Part shown: one piece after another, positions 46,553 through 53,690 of the stretch
Layout of the letters: every line of letters starts with the position of its first letter
How positions within the stretch are numbered: position 1 is the first letter of the stretch
NCBI GenBank assembly: GCA_964501445.1
Contig: CAZCSJ010000002.1
Location: 1-54,464 of the forward strand
DNA: 54,464 nucleotides
Direction of reading: 5' to 3'
Source: CAZCSJ01 sp964501445
Lineage (GTDB): Bacteria > Patescibacteriota > Minisyncoccia > Sungbacterales > HO2-52-23
Notes under the pieces: generated by a model
What the model saw: the letters and a program-made list of their open reading frames with translations, nothing else
Databases searched by the model: none
What the model was told of the DNA's origin: nothing
Program-made: the position numbers and the translations under genes

Positions 46553-47698
46553 ATGACCACGAATCACTGGTTCATGAATCGGGATGTGGAGGAGGAGATT
46601 AAACGGATTCTCTTTCTTCTCGATTTCCTGGATGTGCTCGAGCGGGATCGCGAGATTTTTCTCGCAAGGTACGGCTTGGACGACGGCACGCTCAAACTTA
46701 AAAAGCAGGATCAGGTCGCAAAGAAGTACGGCATGAGTGCCGCGAGTGTGTCGCGGATCGTCCTTACACTTTGGAGTCAGCTCTATGCAACCGGGAATCT
46801 GCCTAAAAAGACAGATGAGTGGCTCGACGCGCTTTCAACAGCGGACCCATTTGTTCATATGGAATATGGGCCGCTCGTGCGTGAGCTTCTCGAAATCCGC
46901 AAATTAGAAAGGAGGAGAAAGACAATGGAGCAAAAAGCCAAACTCCAAAAGGACGTAGAAACGGCCCCTCAAGAGGAAACTCGAGAGGAAGTCGTTCTGG
47001 CCAAGGAGTCCGAGGTGGTTCAGGAAACCGAAGTCCCTGCGTCGCAGGAGGGCGCTCCGGCAAAGCTCAAAACACTTGAGGACTTCATTGCGGCAGCGGC
47101 CACGATGACCCAAAAGGAAATCGTTGATCGCTATTTCGGCGGCAACGGCGTTGCCTTGATGGATTTCAAGAAATTCCTCAAGGTCTCCCTCAAGGACGTT
47201 ATGAGAAACGCGGAGGGCGCGGTGGATGGAGTGGAGTTTGTGATCGCCTGTAGGCAGTGCGACAAGCGCTTCTCTCCGCCAAAGAGTTTGCGCGCCTATA
47301 CCGCGCATCAGGAGGAGCACCAAGGCGGGGGAGAACGGCGGGTCACCACACCAACCGTAACTCCGAAAGCCCGGACTCCCCGTGCTGCAAAAAAAGAGGC
47401 AGCGCCACCCGCGCCGCCTCAAGCTCTGGAGCAAGTTTTGCCGGTTCCAGAATCCTCTCCGGAACCGGAGCCCGCTCGCGACACGCTTCCCGCTTCAATT
47501 CCCTCGGTGAATGGACAGTTCAAACAGGAAATCCGATCCCTGTTTGAAGTGCATCAGAACGAGATTGCGCGGCTCGAACAGGAGCGGGACCGAAAAATCG
47601 AGGAAGAAGCAGAAAAGGTCCGGCGGCTCTACAGCGGCCGGATCGCACGCGCCAAAGACGATCTGCTCGGGCAGATCGAGCACATGACAAAAAAGTAG
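46553..47698 (+). CDS. Sigma-region-4-like HTH protein with C2H2-like finger and coiled coil
   Basis: A 381-residue protein in three parts. Residues 8-80 (LDVLERDREIFLARYGLDDGTLKLKKQDQVAKKYGMSAASVSRIVLTLW) look like sigma region 4 / a helix-turn-helix for recognising DNA. The middle (about 120-225) is acidic, with LEDFIAAAATMTQKEIVDRYFGG. CRQCDKRFSPPKSLRAYTAHQEEHQ (about 233-257) fits a C-x2-C-x12-H-x3/4-H finger. A Pro/Ala linker and a charged coiled coil (about 325-380) end it. No full-length family is recognised. It lies between arrays 4 and 5 with its own promoter and terminator, so it is a candidate array-binding or array-controlling protein. Confidence 0.7.
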   Translation: MTTNHWFMNRDVEEEIKRILFLLDFLDVLERDREIFLARYGLDDGTLKLKKQDQVAKKYGMSAASVSRIVLTLWSQLYATGNLPKKTDEWLDALSTADPFVHMEYGPLVRELLEIRKLERRRKTMEQKAKLQKDVETAPQEETREEVVLAKESEVVQETEVPASQEGAPAKLKTLEDFIAAAATMTQKEIVDRYFGGNGVALMDFKKFLKVSLKDVMRNAEGAVDGVEFVIACRQCDKRFSPPKSLRAYTAHQEEHQGGGERRVTTPTVTPKARTPRAAKKEAAPPAPPQALEQVLPVPESSPEPEPARDTLPASIPSVNGQFKQEIRSLFEVHQNEIARLEQERDRKIEEEAEKVRRLYSGRIARAKDDLLGQIEHMTKK

Positions 47699-47716
47699 TA
47701 GGGGAGTATCCCCACG

Positions 47717-47752
47717 CAAAGTCGAAGAACACGTTCTTCGACTTTTTTATTA
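47717..47752 (+). terminator. Terminator
   Basis: AAAGTCGAAGAAC and GTTCTTCGACTTT with a 2-base loop and a T-run follow the HTH/zinc-finger gene. Confidence 0.88.
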
Positions 47753-47772
47753 TGCCAAGATAAGAAAAAAAT

Positions 47773-48103
47773 AACACCGTGTTTTTGAAAACACGGTGTT
47801 TCGCTCGTGCAGCCTGGGTTTCTCAAGGACCATGGCTCGCTCTGATTTCATAGGTTTCTCACTACAGATGGCTCGCTCTGGTGGAGTGGGTTTCTCCCGC
47901 AAGATGGCTCGCTCCCGAATAATGGGTTTCTTTTGTCAAATAGCTCGCTCATATTTTGTGGGTTTCTCGGCATCAGTGGCTCGCTCGCTTGGTCTGGGTT
48001 TCTCGCCATAGATGGCTCGCTCCTATACTCTGGGTTTCTCTAAACCAATGGCTCGCTCCCATCGCCTGGGTTTCTCAGGGGGTGTGGCTCTCAAGAACTC
48101 CTT
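47773..48103 (+). repeat. 18-bp-register spacer array 5
   Basis: The hairpin of array 1 recurs exactly (ACACCGTGTTTT/AAAACACGGTGT, 47774-47799). It is followed by 8 GGGTTTCTC-type and 7 GGCTCGCTC-type repeats with 9-base spacers. The array ends GGGTTTCTC-AGGGGGTGT-GGCTCTCAAGAACTCC, as in array 1. Spacer GCTTGGTCT (47987) is close to GTTTGGTCT in array 2 (43461). Confidence 0.95.
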
Positions 48104-48545
48104 CCTTCCTACCATAATTCTTACAAATAATGCAACACGCAGTTTTCTATTGCTTGTATAAGAACAGTTTTTCTTCTATACTTTCTCATACATGTCCAGT
48201 AATACAATCCCGCACAAAAGCAAAGCTTTGTACGGGACTCCGCTCCCTACGGTCGCTTCGCCTCTCTCTACAATGTGTAATACTGCAATGATGATAACCA
48301 TTCCATTATCCACTCACCTTCTTTCCTCGCACAGTCGAGGCCTGCCCCGTAGTGAACCGCAGGTTCTACTGCGGGGTTGATATACTGGGCATGCCTCGGA
48401 AAAACGGGAATAAAAAGGAGAACGAAAAGNNNNNNNNNNNNNNNNNNNNNNNNNNNNNNNNNNNNNNNNNNNNNNNNNNNNNNNNNNNNNNNNNNNNNNN
48501 NNNNNNNNNNNNNNNNNNNNNNNNNNNNNGGTTGATATACTGGGC
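48104..48545. other. Intergenic stretch with hairpin repeat and assembly gap
   Basis: No gene seen. TACAATCCCGCACAAAAGC and GCTTTGTACGGGACT (48205-48240) form an imperfect inverted repeat. The CCCCGTAGT-type hairpin copy 3 is at 48340-48377 (GCCCCGTAGTGAACC...GGTTCTACTGCGGGG). Positions 48430-48529 are 100 N. The 55 bases before the gap (48375-48429) are identical to the 55 after it (48530-48584), so the contig ends probably overlap and the gap may be artificial. Confidence 0.85.
48340..48377. repeat. CCCCGTAGT hairpin repeat, copy 3
   Basis: CCCCGTAGTGAACC and GGTTCTACTGCGGGG pair around GCA. Related hairpins are at 426 and 24645. Confidence 0.7.
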
Positions 48546-50705
48546 ATGCCTCGGAAAAACGGGAATAAAAAGGAGAACGAAAAGGAACCGAAACGGAGGG
48601 GGCCGAAAATTGATGTGCATCCGGACGTGAAAAACGTGATTATCGGGATCTTTGCGTTTCTCGGGGCAGCCCTCTTTGTCCTTTCCTATATCGGCAATGG
48701 AGGGAGTGTGGGGGGATTTCTCTTTCGGGTGTTTGATTATCTCCTCGGCAAGGGCTATTTTTTTGCGCCGCTTGTGTTGATTCTTGTCGGCTTCTCGCTC
48801 GTGCGTTCAACCGCGCGCGCGGTTGTGGGAACTGTTTTTTTGGGCGGGCTTCTTTTTCTTCTGTCCACACTCTCGGTGATCCAGATTCTTTTTGGCGAGG
48901 AAACAGGCGGCCTTCTCGGGGTTGCCGTCGGCGGTACACTTTTTCGGCTTTTTGACTTCTGGGCGTCTCTTGTGATCTCCGTAGGGCTTCTCGCAATTTC
49001 CATTCTCCTCATTGTCAATAAACCATTTTGGGTGAAAGAAGAAACTGATGAGGAGGAAGAGGAAATCCCTGTCCCTTTGTTGCCGGAAGTTCCTGCCGCA
49101 GAAGCGCCGACCGCACTTTTGCAAAATATCCAGGACACCATTAAAGCCGCATTTGAAAAAAAAGAGAGCGAGGCGGCCCTACCCGTTGCCGCATCTTCCG
49201 TGATTGTGGATTCAACACCTCGGGCGGCCAGCGCGGCAAACGGCGAGGAGATGCCCATTCGGAAAATCGCAAAGAAATTCGGATACAAAAAATTGCCATT
49301 GGAGCTCCTTGCCGGAGACCGCGGCACCCCTTCCTCGGGCGATATCCGCGCGAATATGAACATCGTCAAGCGGACTTTGGAGAACTTTGGCATTGATGTG
49401 GAGATGGGAGAGGTGTCGGTAGGTCCCACGGTGACGCAATATACACTTCGCCCCGCAGAAGGGGTGAAGCTCGCAAAGATTACCGCACTCCATAACGATC
49501 TCTCTTTGGCGCTCGCCGCGCATCCCATCAGGATTGAGGCACCGATCCCGGGAAAGCCGCTCGTCGGCGTTGAGGTGCCCAATAAGTCGGTTGCGCTCGT
49601 GGGCCTGCGCGCGCTTCTGGAGCATAAAATTTTTCAGGACGCGGGCCCACCGCTTTTAACTGTCCTCGGCCGCGATGTTGCGGGCATGCCGGTATTTGCG
49701 GACCTTTCAAAAATGCCGCATCTCTTGGTGGCGGGTGCAACGGGCGCGGGGAAATCCGTCGGGATTCACACGATGATTACTTCGTTCCTTTACCGCAATC
49801 CCCCTGAAATACTCCGGTTTATTATTGTTGACCCGAAACGCGTGGAACTTTCGGTCTATAACGACATTCCGCATCTCTTGACCCCCATCATCACGGATCC
49901 AAAAAAAACCATACAGGCGCTCCGCTGGGCCACGCGGGAGATGGATCGGCGCTACGATCTTCTCTCGGAAACCCAGAGCCGCGACATTACGAGCTACAAC
50001 ACGAAGGTCGCAAAGAGCGAGGAGACGAATATGCTTCCATACATTGTTATTGTCATTGACGAGCTTGCGGACTTGATGGCGACATTCCCGCGCGAGGTGG
50101 AGGCGTCTATCATACGGATCGCCCAAATGGCGCGCGCGGTTGGCATTCATCTTGTGGTGTCCACCCAGCGGCCATCGGTGGAGGTGATTACCGGCCTTAT
50201 CAAGGCAAACATTCCATCGCGGGTCGCGTTTCAGGTGGTCTCGCAAGTTGATTCGCGGACAATTCTTGATATGTCGGGTGCGGAAAAACTTTTGGGGAAC
50301 GGCGATATGCTCTTTCTTTCCGGCGACCTCGCAAAGCCCCGGCGGATTCAAGGAGCGTTTGTGTCGGAACAGGAAGTGAAGCGGGTGGTGGATTTTCTCC
50401 GTGAAGAAGTGGAGGGGCCGGAATATAACGAAGGAATTTTAGACACGGCGTTTGAGGAGAAAACCAATGAGGGTGACATGACGGAGGGCGATGATCCGCT
50501 CTACGAAGACGCACGGGTAATTGTGGTGGAAGCGGGGAAAGCATCTGCGTCCTATCTCCAGCGGCGTCTCCGAGTGGGGTATGCCCGCGCGGCGCGGCTT
50601 TTGGATCTTTTGGAATCAAACGGCATCGTGGGTCCTGCGGACGGCGCGAAAGCAAGGGAAATTCTTATTGCCACCGCAGACACGAAGTCCGACTTCCATG
50701 ATTGA
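48546..50705 (+). CDS. ftsK: DNA translocase FtsK
   Basis: A 719-residue septal DNA pump moving chromosome ends at division. Four membrane segments lie at about residues 28-160. A linker of acidic and Ala/Pro residues follows. The motor has the Walker A motif GATGAGKSVGIH (about 398-409), Walker B IVIVIDELADLM, and ARAVGIHLVVSTQRPSVEVITG. The C-terminal gamma winged helix (about 655-705, ASYLQRRLRVGYARAARLLDLLE) recognises polar DNA motifs. The start codon lies just after the gap, and because of the 55-base overlap it also appears before the gap. Its stop lies within a GAAGTCCGACTTC/GAAGTCGGACTTC inverted repeat. Confidence 0.95.
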   Translation: MPRKNGNKKENEKEPKRRGPKIDVHPDVKNVIIGIFAFLGAALFVLSYIGNGGSVGGFLFRVFDYLLGKGYFFAPLVLILVGFSLVRSTARAVVGTVFLGGLLFLLSTLSVIQILFGEETGGLLGVAVGGTLFRLFDFWASLVISVGLLAISILLIVNKPFWVKEETDEEEEEIPVPLLPEVPAAEAPTALLQNIQDTIKAAFEKKESEAALPVAASSVIVDSTPRAASAANGEEMPIRKIAKKFGYKKLPLELLAGDRGTPSSGDIRANMNIVKRTLENFGIDVEMGEVSVGPTVTQYTLRPAEGVKLAKITALHNDLSLALAAHPIRIEAPIPGKPLVGVEVPNKSVALVGLRALLEHKIFQDAGPPLLTVLGRDVAGMPVFADLSKMPHLLVAGATGAGKSVGIHTMITSFLYRNPPEILRFIIVDPKRVELSVYNDIPHLLTPIITDPKKTIQALRWATREMDRRYDLLSETQSRDITSYNTKVAKSEETNMLPYIVIVIDELADLMATFPREVEASIIRIAQMARAVGIHLVVSTQRPSVEVITGLIKANIPSRVAFQVVSQVDSRTILDMSGAEKLLGNGDMLFLSGDLAKPRRIQGAFVSEQEVKRVVDFLREEVEGPEYNEGILDTAFEEKTNEGDMTEGDDPLYEDARVIVVEAGKASASYLQRRLRVGYARAARLLDLLESNGIVGPADGAKAREILIATADTKSDFHD

Positions 50706-50716
50706 AGTCGGACTTC
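50684..50716. repeat. Inverted repeat overlapping the ftsK stop
   Basis: GAAGTCCGACTTC and GAAGTCGGACTTC (13 bp) flank CATGATT. It covers the last ftsK codons and the upstream region of the next gene. Confidence 0.7.
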
Positions 50717-50742
50717 AATCAGGAGAGTACCGCACATCGGGC

Positions 50743-51393
50743 ATGCAGGAGATCGGGGCGACCCTCCGTGCGCTTCGCGAAGCGCACGGGTATTCCGTGC
50801 GCGAACTTGGCGATGCCTTCAATGTTTCGGAGGCAGCGATTACCGCCTGTGAATCAGGCGCGTTTCAAACGATATTTCCGGCACGCGTGTATGCGCGGGG
50901 ATTTATAAAGCGGCTCCTTCTCTTTCTTGAGGTCACTCCCGAAGAGGAGCAGCACATTCTTGAACGATTTGACAGCGAGTGGGGAGTGAACGGGATCTAC
51001 GGCGTTGACGCGCCCCATCGGGCGGTGGGCGCGTCAAAGGATTGGTGGCGCTTCACACCGCAAAAGATCGGTATAGGAGCGGTGGCGGTTTCTTTTTTGA
51101 TCCTCGGCGTATTTGTTGCGTCTCGCGTGAGTGTATTTCTCGGGGCGCCTCTTCTCTCGCTTGACGAGCCGCGTCTGGACGCGGTGTTTTTGCGCGAATC
51201 CGTGCTCCACGTCAAAGGCCGGGCGGAAAAGGAGAGCCGATTGACGATGAACGGCCGCGAACTTAGAATAGATGAATATGGCCGTTTTGATGAAGAGGTT
51301 GAATTGCCGCACGGACTCAATGCCTTAGAGTTTGGGGTTCTCAATCGGTTTGGGAAGGTGGCGAGGGAAACGCGGTATGTGGTGGTGGAGTGA
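50743..51393 (+). CDS. RodZ-like HTH membrane protein
   Basis: A 216-residue protein with an N-terminal helix-turn-helix (MQEIGATLRALREAHGYSVRELGDAFNVSEAAITACESG, residues 1-39; HTH_25-like as in RodZ), a cytoplasmic linker, one membrane segment (about 107-128) and an extracellular beta domain. RodZ links MreB to the wall; in CPR similar proteins stand in for it. ATG 50743 is chosen; an in-frame start at 50698 lies in the inverted repeat. It follows ftsK by 37 bases on the same strand. Confidence 0.78.
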   Translation: MQEIGATLRALREAHGYSVRELGDAFNVSEAAITACESGAFQTIFPARVYARGFIKRLLLFLEVTPEEEQHILERFDSEWGVNGIYGVDAPHRAVGASKDWWRFTPQKIGIGAVAVSFLILGVFVASRVSVFLGAPLLSLDEPRLDAVFLRESVLHVKGRAEKESRLTMNGRELRIDEYGRFDEEVELPHGLNALEFGVLNRFGKVARETRYVVVE

Positions 51394-51403
51394 TGACCGC
51401 GAT

Positions 51404-51434
51404 GCCAATATACTAATGCATACCAATTATACGA
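51404..51434. repeat. GATGCCAATATAC inverted repeat, left arm
   Basis: GATGCCAATATACTAATGCA and the bases to 51434 match in reverse the arm at 51800-51847. The two arms flank the GxxExxY gene. An empty version of the same element is at 53590-53690. Confidence 0.75.
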
Positions 51435-51827
51435 ATGAATGAGAAATTAGTTCATCCCGAATTGTCTTATTTGATTACAGGTGTTTGTTTTGAAGTTCAT
51501 AATCAGTTGGGAAGATTTTGCCGAGAAAAGCAGTATGGTGATGTGCTGGAAGAAAAATTTCTATTACTTAAAATAGATTATAAAAGAGAGTATACAGTGG
51601 GTGTCACCGGAAATAGGATAGATTTTCTGATCGAAGACAAAATTATTCTTGAAATTAAAGCTAAGCCACTTCTTCTGCGAGAGGATTACTACCAGACACA
51701 ACGTTATCTGCAGGTACTTAATAAAAAATTAGGTCTAATCATAAATTTCCGTAATAAATATATTAGACCTAAAAGGGTTATCCGTATCGATACCGATATG
51801 AGGTCGAAATTCGCATCATTGGTATAA
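51435..51827 (+). CDS. GxxExxY family protein inside an inverted repeat
   Basis: A 130-residue member of the GxxExxY family, named for a motif near the start. LVHPELSYLITGVCFEVHNQLGRFCREKQYGDVLEEKFLLLKIDYKREYTV (about residues 4-54) contains the conserved G-x2-E-x2-Y-like REKQYGD region. RIDFLIEDKIILEIKAKPLL (about 64-83) has the D...ExK arrangement of PD-(D/E)XK nucleases. The gene is AT-rich and bracketed by inverted repeats (51404-51434 and 51800-51847); its 3' end runs into the right arm. A solo copy lies 1.8 kb away. Association with movement of the repeat is an inference. Confidence 0.8.
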   Translation: MNEKLVHPELSYLITGVCFEVHNQLGRFCREKQYGDVLEEKFLLLKIDYKREYTVGVTGNRIDFLIEDKIILEIKAKPLLLREDYYQTQRYLQVLNKKLGLIINFRNKYIRPKRVIRIDTDMRSKFASLV

Positions 51828-51847
51828 TTCGTATATTCGCATCGTAT
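51800..51847. repeat. GATGCCAATATAC inverted repeat, right arm
   Basis: Reverse complement reads ATACGATGCGAATATACGAA then TTATACCAATGATGCGAAT, matching the left arm (51404) with few changes. It overlaps the 3' end of the GxxExxY gene and ends directly before recA. Confidence 0.75.
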
Positions 51848-52861
51848 ATGGCTATAAAGGAAGAAAAATTAGATAAAATAAAGCTTCTTGAATCCGCCGT
51901 AAAAGAGATTCAGGACAAATACGGAGAGGGGGCGATTATGAAGTTGGGCGAGGCAAAGAAGGTGGATGTGGATGCGATTCCCACGGGCTCCATTTCACTG
52001 GATCAAGCCCTTGGCATTGGCGGCGTTCCTCGGGGCAGAATTATAGAAATTTTTGGCCCCGAATCAAGCGGGAAAACGACGCTCGCCCTCCACATCGTAC
52101 GGGAGGCGCAAAAGAAAGGGGGGCTTGCCGCGTTCGTTGATGCGGAGCACGCGCTCGATCCGGAATATGCCAAAAAAATAGGAGTCAAAATAAACGATCT
52201 CTTGATTTCCCAACCCGATACCGGCGAGCAGGCACTTGAAATTGTAGAATCGCTGGTGCGTTCCAACGCGATGGACGTCATTGTGGTGGACTCCGTTGCC
52301 GCGCTCACCCCCAAAGCAGAAATAGAAGGGGATATGGGTCAGCAGCATATGGGTCTGCAGGCGCGCCTGATGTCACACGCCCTTCGTAAACTTACGGCCA
52401 TTGTTGCCAAGTCCAGGTGCGTGGTGATTTTTATAAATCAAATTCGGATGCAGATCGGAATGATGTATGGCAATCCCGAAACGACTCCCGGCGGCAAGGC
52501 GTTGAAGTTCTACTGCTCGGTACGCATTGATATTCGCAGGATCGCTCAAGTAAAAAAGGGTGAAGACATCATCGGGAGCCGCACCAAAGCAAAAATCGTG
52601 AAAAATAAAGTCGCTCCGCCGTTTAAGGTGGCAGAGTTTGATATTTTCTACGGCGAGGGAATTTCGTATGAAGCAGAGATTCTCAATATGGCGCTGAAGT
52701 ACGGCACCATAAAAAAAGCAGGAGCGAGTTTTTCGTATGGCGCGGTAAAACTCGGGGTGGGGTTTGATACCGCAAAAAACTATTTGAAAGAAAATCCAAA
52801 AATCCGTGATGAGATCTTAAAAAAAGTACGGGAAGAGATAAAAGAAGAAGGGGAGGGGTAG
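51848..52861 (+). CDS. recA: Recombinase RecA
   Basis: A 337-residue DNA strand-exchange ATPase for homologous recombination and repair. The Walker A motif GPESSGKTTLALH is at about residues 66-78, VDAEHALDPEYAKKIGV follows, Walker B DVIVVDSVAALTPKAEIEGDMG is near 140-161, and the DNA-binding loops FINQIRMQIGMMYGNPETTPGGKALKFY are intact. The C-terminal acidic tail is short. The start ATG is immediately after the right arm of the GxxExxY element, so the natural promoter of recA may have been altered by the insertion. Confidence 0.97.
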   Translation: MAIKEEKLDKIKLLESAVKEIQDKYGEGAIMKLGEAKKVDVDAIPTGSISLDQALGIGGVPRGRIIEIFGPESSGKTTLALHIVREAQKKGGLAAFVDAEHALDPEYAKKIGVKINDLLISQPDTGEQALEIVESLVRSNAMDVIVVDSVAALTPKAEIEGDMGQQHMGLQARLMSHALRKLTAIVAKSRCVVIFINQIRMQIGMMYGNPETTPGGKALKFYCSVRIDIRRIAQVKKGEDIIGSRTKAKIVKNKVAPPFKVAEFDIFYGEGISYEAEILNMALKYGTIKKAGASFSYGAVKLGVGFDTAKNYLKENPKIRDEILKKVREEIKEEGEG

Positions 52862-52919
52862 CCCCCTCTCTTTTTGTATATGTCAGATAATACGCTCGAG
52901 CGTATTATCTGACATATAC
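52852..52919 (+). terminator. Terminator followed by a perfect 44-bp palindrome
   Basis: GAGGGG-TAG-CCCCCTC and TCTTTTT end recA. Next, half-site GTATATGTCAGATAATACGC then TC joins its exact complement at 52876-52919, a loopless palindrome like others in the window. Confidence 0.8.
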
Positions 52920-52924
52920 GAATT

Positions 52925-53140
52925 CTAATGCTTTATGTAGGGGATGAGCGCGAGAAATCGAGCGAGTTTTATCGCGCGTCCGAGCTGGCGCTGGTGGCGG
53001 CCGCAGAGCCCCGATTTCTTACGCGGATAAATGCGCGCCTGCACGCTCATAAACTTTGCGAGATGCTCGGTATGTTTGTAATCCACCGCGCGATTCGTGG
53101 TGCAAAAGTAACATTGTTTTTTTTCTTGGATGACTGCCAT
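52925..53140 (-). CDS. rpsR: 30S ribosomal protein S18
   Basis: A 71-residue S18 with the conserved core VDYKHTEHLAKFMSVQARIYPRKKSGLCGRHQRQLGRAIKLARFLALIPY. CYFC near residues 10-13 with two later Cys could bind zinc, a form seen in several phyla. It is the last gene of the minus-strand group rpsF-ssb-rpsR, as in many bacteria. Confidence 0.95.
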   Translation of the reverse strand: MAVIQEKKQCYFCTTNRAVDYKHTEHLAKFMSVQARIYPRKKSGLCGRHQRQLGRAIKLARFLALIPYIKH

Positions 53141-53145
53141 GCCGG

Positions 53146-53586
53146 TTAAAATGGAATATCTTTTACATTCACCTGCTCTTCTCCTTCAAGGTCAATCACG
53201 GGAGTGGCGGTGTCGGGCGCGCTCTCTCGTTCCATAGGCCCCGCGTCCGGCGCGCCTTGAGGCCGCGGACCCAACTGGATCCGTTCGGCAACAATTTCGG
53301 TCCGCCAGTGTTTCGTGCCTTGCGCATCTTGCCACGAGCGGGTTTGGAGCCGCCCCTCAACTAAAATGGAGCTCCCTTTTTTCAAATACTGATTTACGAT
53401 TTCCGCCTGCCTGCCCCATGCGACGATATTATGGAATTCTGCTTGTTTCTGTTTTTGTCCCGTATTGTCGGTGTAGAAACGGTTGGTGGCAAGCGCAAAG
53501 CTGCACACCGTCTGCCCCGAAGGCGTTTGGCGGAGTTCCGGGTCGCGCGTGAGGTTGCCGAGGATGAAAACTTTATTTAAATTCAT
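53146..53586 (-). CDS. ssb: Single-stranded DNA-binding protein
   Basis: A 146-residue OB-fold protein coating single-stranded DNA. MNLNKVFILGNLTRDPELRQTPSGQTVCSFALATNRFYTD is the family start, and FHNIVAWGRQAEIVNQYLKKGSSILVEGRLQTRSWQD follows. The C-terminus ends VKDIPF, the partner-binding tip of SSB proteins. It lies 5 bases before rpsR. Confidence 0.95.
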   Translation of the reverse strand: MNLNKVFILGNLTRDPELRQTPSGQTVCSFALATNRFYTDNTGQKQKQAEFHNIVAWGRQAEIVNQYLKKGSSILVEGRLQTRSWQDAQGTKHWRTEIVAERIQLGPRPQGAPDAGPMERESAPDTATPVIDLEGEEQVNVKDIPF

Positions 53587-53589
53587 GAT

Positions 53590-53690
53590 ATCGCGATGCC
53601 AATATACGAATGCATACTAATTATACTAATACCTCTACCTCTTTATCTATTCGTATCATTGGTATGATTCGTATATTCGCATCGTATTAT
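53590..53690. repeat. Empty copy of the GATGCCAATATAC inverted-repeat element
   Basis: GCGATGCCAATATACGAATG on the left and CGTATATTCGCATCGTA on the right are arms of the same family as those around the GxxExxY gene (51404 and 51800), with only a short AT-rich centre and no ORF. It separates ssb from rpsF. Confidence 0.8.

Noticed and set aside
43117..48011. Arrays read as hexapeptide-repeat proteins (GFSxxMARSxxL)
   Set aside because: An 18-base period keeps any frame open, so long frames appear by construction. Stops occur in this frame in arrays 1, 4 and 5, there is no ribosome site or start at the array beginnings, and array 1 is open in all three frames.
43042..48103. CRISPR arrays
   Set aside because: Repeats and spacers of 9 bases and two alternating repeat types do not fit CRISPR, and no cas1 or effector gene is present. 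The only Cas2-like gene is 35 kb away and isolated.
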